Below, piece by piece: positions 62,731-64,000 of a stretch of 64,000 nucleotides of DNA. The position numbers and the translations under genes are program-made. The DNA is from Platycnemis pennipes (lineage: Eukaryota > Arthropoda > Insecta > Odonata > Platycnemididae). The notes under the pieces were generated by a model that was not told the DNA's origin, searched no databases, and saw only the letters and a list, made by a program, of their open reading frames with translations. The stretch is taken from the NCBI GenBank assembly GCA_933228895.1, contig OW121848.1, positions 83,471,470 through 83,535,469 on the forward strand, written 5' to 3'. Positions within the stretch are counted from its first letter, which is position 1; each line of letters opens with the position of its first letter.

Positions 62731-64000
62731 CTAACCCGTAGGCTACCGTATTTTACGACGACTCATCGTGTACCCGTTCTGCCCACCTCCTCCGTACACT
62801 CCCCGCCCTCTCTCCAGTTCCCTACCTTCTTTCCTTCCTCCCAATCTTCCCACTCCCCCTCCCTCCCCGCTACCCCAACTCCCTCCCCTCGGTATTACGG
62901 AGATGAAATTACCGTCGATTGAGAATAAATCGCCCGCGCGGTTTTGTTTCATTTTTATGGGCACTCACGTAGGAATGAAGAGCGGATGGCGTTCAGGTCC
63001 ACGACACTGTTTTATCCTAATCAAGTCATTGGAGCTCCTCCAGAAAACTTAATTTTTTATGAGTTTGTATAATGCCCGTTTTACAAGATACTTATCCAGC
63101 ACAAATACCTTGCATGTTAGCCACGACTTGATAGTAAGGATGGAATATGTGATCATGATTGGAACCTTGCTAAAAGTTTTCACGTAATTGTCGACAAGTT
63201 TCATCAAACAAGTTATCTATTACGAAAGAGAGAGATTTCAGAGTTCCATACTGTATTATTACCAGCAGCTCCTCACAACTTCTGAAGTACATTAGCAGTA
63301 AGGAATAGATAGCTGGAAAAAAGCGTGATCCGAAGGCCGAATCATTAAAATTCCCTCTGGTGCTATTACACCGTGATTTCAGCGAAGGAAGCCATCACTC
63401 ATTAGTCCATAGTTTCGCTGAGAACCTCATCATTTGGGAGCTGGAGAATTCATTTTTCTTAAACAATGAAGATTTTAACCCACCAATATTTATGGCAGGT
63501 ACAAAGAAATAGCATATGTAAATATTGCATTCTTTCTTCTAAGAATACTTTATTTTCGTACCTTTGAGTCGGAGGTTGCATCAATGCTATCTTCCGAAGA
63601 TCTCTTTCATACATGGTTTCCTAAACTAGCAGTGTTAGAAGATCGAGAAAAACAACTGCGAAAAAGAAGTCTTCCAGGGGTGTACTTTACTTTAAACAAT
63701 CAGAACCTCTTCGGCAATTAGTGCAAGTTTGCGAATATTGTTCTTTTACTGATAGTGGTATTATACCAGAAATTTAAAAGGCGGAGTGCTATACTGATGC
63801 ATAGGGTTGAAAAGACGTAGATAGCATTTTTCTAGCGCAAAAGAAACAAAGAAACTTGTAATTAGCGTAAACAAAATCCTTGCGCATGCGACGGGACCTT
63901 GAATATCCTCGGTTAATTTTTAATCAAATCCCTTAACTTTGCGACGCTTCAGATTCATTCAATAAAATTCTCATTTTCTATGAGTACACGATGACATTGG
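62731..64000. other. CT-rich then AT-rich DNA to the window end
   Basis: A CT-rich tract spans about 62780-62890. From about 63050 the DNA is AT-rich with no frame or repeat I can assign. Confidence 0.45.

Overview
This is eukaryotic, almost certainly arthropod, chromosomal DNA. It has long AT-rich non-coding stretches, GC/CpG-rich blocks, strand-biased GA/CT low-complexity tracts, tRNA-derived SINE heads, non-LTR retrotransposon pieces and short TIR elements with target-site duplications. There are no operons, ribosome binding sites, CRISPR arrays or other prokaryotic hallmarks. The repeat types, especially 3' ends with a (GATGTA)n tail and an RTE/CFDP2-like LINE, are ones I associate with large insect genomes outside the flies. 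The exact order cannot be fixed from sequence alone.

The one protein gene I can support is a Gas1 (growth arrest-specific 1) homologue on the + strand. It is split into three coding exons: 4772-5320, 40929-41083 and 43551-44019. The introns are 35.6 kb (phase 0) and 2.5 kb (phase 2), both GT-AG. The spliced protein is 390 aa. It has a signal peptide, a His/Gln-rich linker, two tandem ten-cysteine GDNF-receptor-alpha-like domains in nearly the same cysteine register, a Pro/Glu-rich stalk and a hydrophobic GPI-anchor-type tail. In vertebrates Gas1 is a GPI-anchored Hedgehog co-receptor that also modulates Ret signalling. A similar cell-surface role here is inference.

Layout: 1-3650 is upstream DNA with GA/CT-rich tracts. 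3651-4771 is a CpG-rich leader/promoter region. 4772-44019 is the Gas1 gene, whose first intron holds most of the mobile elements: a 303-bp hAT-like element with a perfect 8-bp TSD, an internally deleted LINE with both ends present, a 501-bp TIR element with a perfect internal hairpin, SINE heads, and LINE 3' ends sharing a stem-loop and (GATGTA)n tail. 44020-64000 is downstream DNA without a recognisable gene. It holds more SINE and LINE copies and several GC-rich blocks, of which 61280-62730 is the best candidate for the 5' end of an unseen neighbouring gene.

I found no convincing new biological system. The most informative points are the intron-split Gas1, its His-rich extension, the shared 3' stem-loop of the dispersed repeats and the structure of the two TIR elements. 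Most ORFs in the window are compositional artefacts of low-complexity DNA.
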